From: DSNY01 sp016861185
Lineage (GTDB): Bacteria > Pseudomonadota > Gammaproteobacteria > Burkholderiales > Burkholderiaceae_F
NCBI GenBank assembly: GCA_030263275.1
Contig: SZOR01000097.1
Coordinates: forward strand, 1-15,928
Direction: 5' to 3'
DNA length: 15,928 bases
Part shown: piece by piece, positions 14,697 through 15,928 of the stretch
Layout of the letters: each line of letters starts with the position of its first letter
Position numbering within the stretch: position 1 is the first letter of the stretch
Position numbers and translations under genes: made by a program
The notes under the pieces: generated by a model
What the model was told of the DNA's origin: nothing
Seen by the model: only the letters and a program-made list of their open reading frames with translations
The model's database searches: none

Positions 14697-15323
14697 ATGC
14701 TGATCCGACAGATCCGCGAACGCCTGCTCGAGCGCGCCGCCACGCTGGGCATCGAGCGCGCCACGGAAGAGGCGACGATCGACGCGCTGCTCGAGCGCGA
14801 AGTCGTCGTGCCGCCGCCGACCGACGCCGAGTGCCGCCGCTACTATGCGCAGCATCCGGCGCGGTTCCGCGCCGGTGCGCTCGCCGAGGCCGACCATATC
14901 CTGTTCGCGGTGACCGACGCCGTGCCGCTCGCGCCGCTGCGCGAACGCGCCGAAGCGACGCTGCGCGAACTGCTCGCCGCGCCCGAAACCTTTGCCGCGA
15001 AAGCGGCCGAGCTGTCGAACTGCCCGTCGGGCCGCGTCGGCGGCAGTCTCGGCCAGATCGCGCGCGAGTCGGTCGTTCCGGAGTTCTGGCAGGCGATCGA
15101 AGCGTTCGGTGCGACCGGGATCATCCCGAAGCTCGTCGAGACGCGCTACGGGCTGCACGTGGTCCGCGTCGCGCGCTACGTCGCGGGCGACCCGCTGCCG
15201 TACGAGGCGGTCGCCGAACGCATCGCGGCGCATCTGGCCGACCGCAACCTGCGCGTGGCGCTGCGCGACTACGCGCACACGCTCGCGCACGACGCGCTCG
15301 ACGAGGACGCGCACGCGCACTAG
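14697..15323 (+). CDS. Parvulin-type peptidyl-prolyl isomerase (NifM/PpiC-like)
   Basis: Parvulins speed up cis-trans isomerisation of proline peptide bonds. This 208-residue protein has a helical N-terminal part (about 1-60) and a parvulin domain (about 62-162). The domain contains ADHILF with H67, C109 in LSNCPSG, GGSLGQIARESVVPEFWQAI (115-134) and ETRYGLHVVRV with H154. There is no signal peptide or membrane segment, so it should act in the cytoplasm, where NarG and NarH fold. That would suit a role in maturation of the reductase, like NifM for nitrogenase iron protein, but this is inference. A PpiC-type gene directly after narI also occurs in Pseudomonas aeruginosa, as I recall. The ATG lies one base after the narI stop without a clear ribosome site, suggesting coupling. 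The C-terminus is rich in His/Asp/Ala. Confidence 0.9.
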   Translation: MLIRQIRERLLERAATLGIERATEEATIDALLEREVVVPPPTDAECRRYYAQHPARFRAGALAEADHILFAVTDAVPLAPLRERAEATLRELLAAPETFAAKAAELSNCPSGRVGGSLGQIARESVVPEFWQAIEAFGATGIIPKLVETRYGLHVVRVARYVAGDPLPYEAVAERIAAHLADRNLRVALRDYAHTLAHDALDEDAHAH

Positions 15324-15329
15324 CGCCCG

Positions 15330-15928
15330 ATGGACGACCTGCTCGCCCGGCTTGCGCGCTTCGAGCGCAACTTCTTTCCGCGCTACGAGAAGACCTACCG
15401 CCGGCTCGTCGACGAAGGCCAGCAGCCGAAGACGCTGTTCATCGGCTGTTCCGACTCGCGCATCGTGCCGTACGCGCTGATGGACTGCGGCCCGGGCGAA
15501 CTTTTCATCGCGCGCAACGTCGGCAATCTGGTTCCGCCGTGGGACATGTCCGCCGGCTTTCACGGCACGGCCGCGGCGATCGAGTTCGCGGTGCTGCAGC
15601 TTCAGGTACACAACATCATCGTCTGCGGCCATAGCCATTGCGGTGCGATCCGCGGGCTGTACGCGCCGCCGCCGGCCGAAGCGCACCATCTGCTCGCCTG
15701 GCTCGAGCTGGCGCGCGATGCCGCGGTGCCCGGGCCGGAGTCGCCGCAGGTGCTGCGCCGGGTCGAGCAGCGCTCGATCGTGCTGCAACTGGAGCGGCTG
15801 ATGAGCTACCCGATGGTCGCGCGGCGCGTGCGCGCCGGCGAACTGTTCCTGCACGGCTGGTACTACGTGATCGAGGACGGCCGCGTGCTGGTGTTCGACG
15901 CCGAAGCGGGCGCCTTCGTGCCGCACGA
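15330..15928 (+). CDS. Beta-class carbonic anhydrase, 3' end cut by window
   Basis: Carbonic anhydrase interconverts CO2 and bicarbonate with a zinc ion. The 199 codons visible here begin MDDLLARLARFERNFFP and show the full beta-class active site. C40, D42 and R44 are in IGCSDSRIVP, followed by ARNVGN (61-66) and H101 and C104 in VCGHSHCGAIRG. The zinc ligands would be C40, H101 and C104, with D42 and R44 as the conserved pair. The sequence ends near VLVFDAEAGAFVPH, typical of the last strand of the family, so probably only a few residues are missing beyond the window. The ATG lies six bases after the parvulin stop, with no strong ribosome site, so the gene looks like the next member of the nar operon. 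Which physiological need it serves there is not evident. Confidence 0.93.
   Translation, partial: MDDLLARLARFERNFFPRYEKTYRRLVDEGQQPKTLFIGCSDSRIVPYALMDCGPGELFIARNVGNLVPPWDMSAGFHGTAAAIEFAVLQLQVHNIIVCGHSHCGAIRGLYAPPPAEAHHLLAWLELARDAAVPGPESPQVLRRVEQRSIVLQLERLMSYPMVARRVRAGELFLHGWYYVIEDGRVLVFDAEAGAFVPH

Overview
The window is a high-GC (roughly two thirds G+C by eye) proteobacterial segment, almost entirely coding. It is dominated by a complete respiratory nitrate reductase locus. The gene order is narXL divergent from narK1-narK2-narGHJI, followed by a parvulin and a carbonic anhydrase. This order, the two different NarK paralogues, an FNR/NarL-type control region and the sequence style point to a facultatively anaerobic, nitrate-respiring or denitrifying betaproteobacterium (Burkholderiales/Rhodocyclales-like). 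The lineage is an inference; no rRNA or other marker is present.

Layout. On the minus strand, 1-612 is an ECF-type RNA polymerase sigma factor. 794-1786 is a Lon-like AAA+ ATPase without a protease domain, 2040-2714 is narL and 2719-4617 is narX. A 256-bp divergent control region (4618-4873) follows. It carries an FNR-type box, a NarL-type 7-2-7 inverted repeat, a core promoter element and a strong hairpin in the narX leader. On the plus strand come narK1 (4874-6187), narK2 (6229-7884), narG (7952-11719), narH (11819-13345), narJ (13338-14012), narI (14009-14695), a parvulin-type prolyl isomerase (14697-15323) and a beta-carbonic anhydrase (15330 to the window end, cut there). The last six genes are tightly packed apart from narG-narH, whose 99-bp gap holds a long imperfect hairpin repeat.

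How it works together. NarX senses nitrate/nitrite in the periplasm and phosphorylates NarL. FNR-type and NarL-type sites upstream of narK1 would switch the long operon on when oxygen is absent and nitrate is present. NarK1 and NarK2 move nitrate in and nitrite out. NarGHI reduces nitrate on the cytoplasmic side using quinol electrons, NarJ helps assemble it, and the parvulin probably assists folding. The carbonic anhydrase is an unusual last member whose link to the operon is only positional.

No gene-free stretch exceeds 300 bases. The gaps of 181 bp (613-793), 253 bp (1787-2039) and 256 bp (4618-4873) are described as features. No tRNA, rRNA, CRISPR array, transposase or integrase was seen. 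I found no clearly undescribed system. The best leads are a NarK2 with two extra predicted membrane segments, a mobile-looking hairpin repeat inside the nar operon, the sigma factor/AAA+ ATPase pair at the left edge, and the carbonic anhydrase at the operon end.
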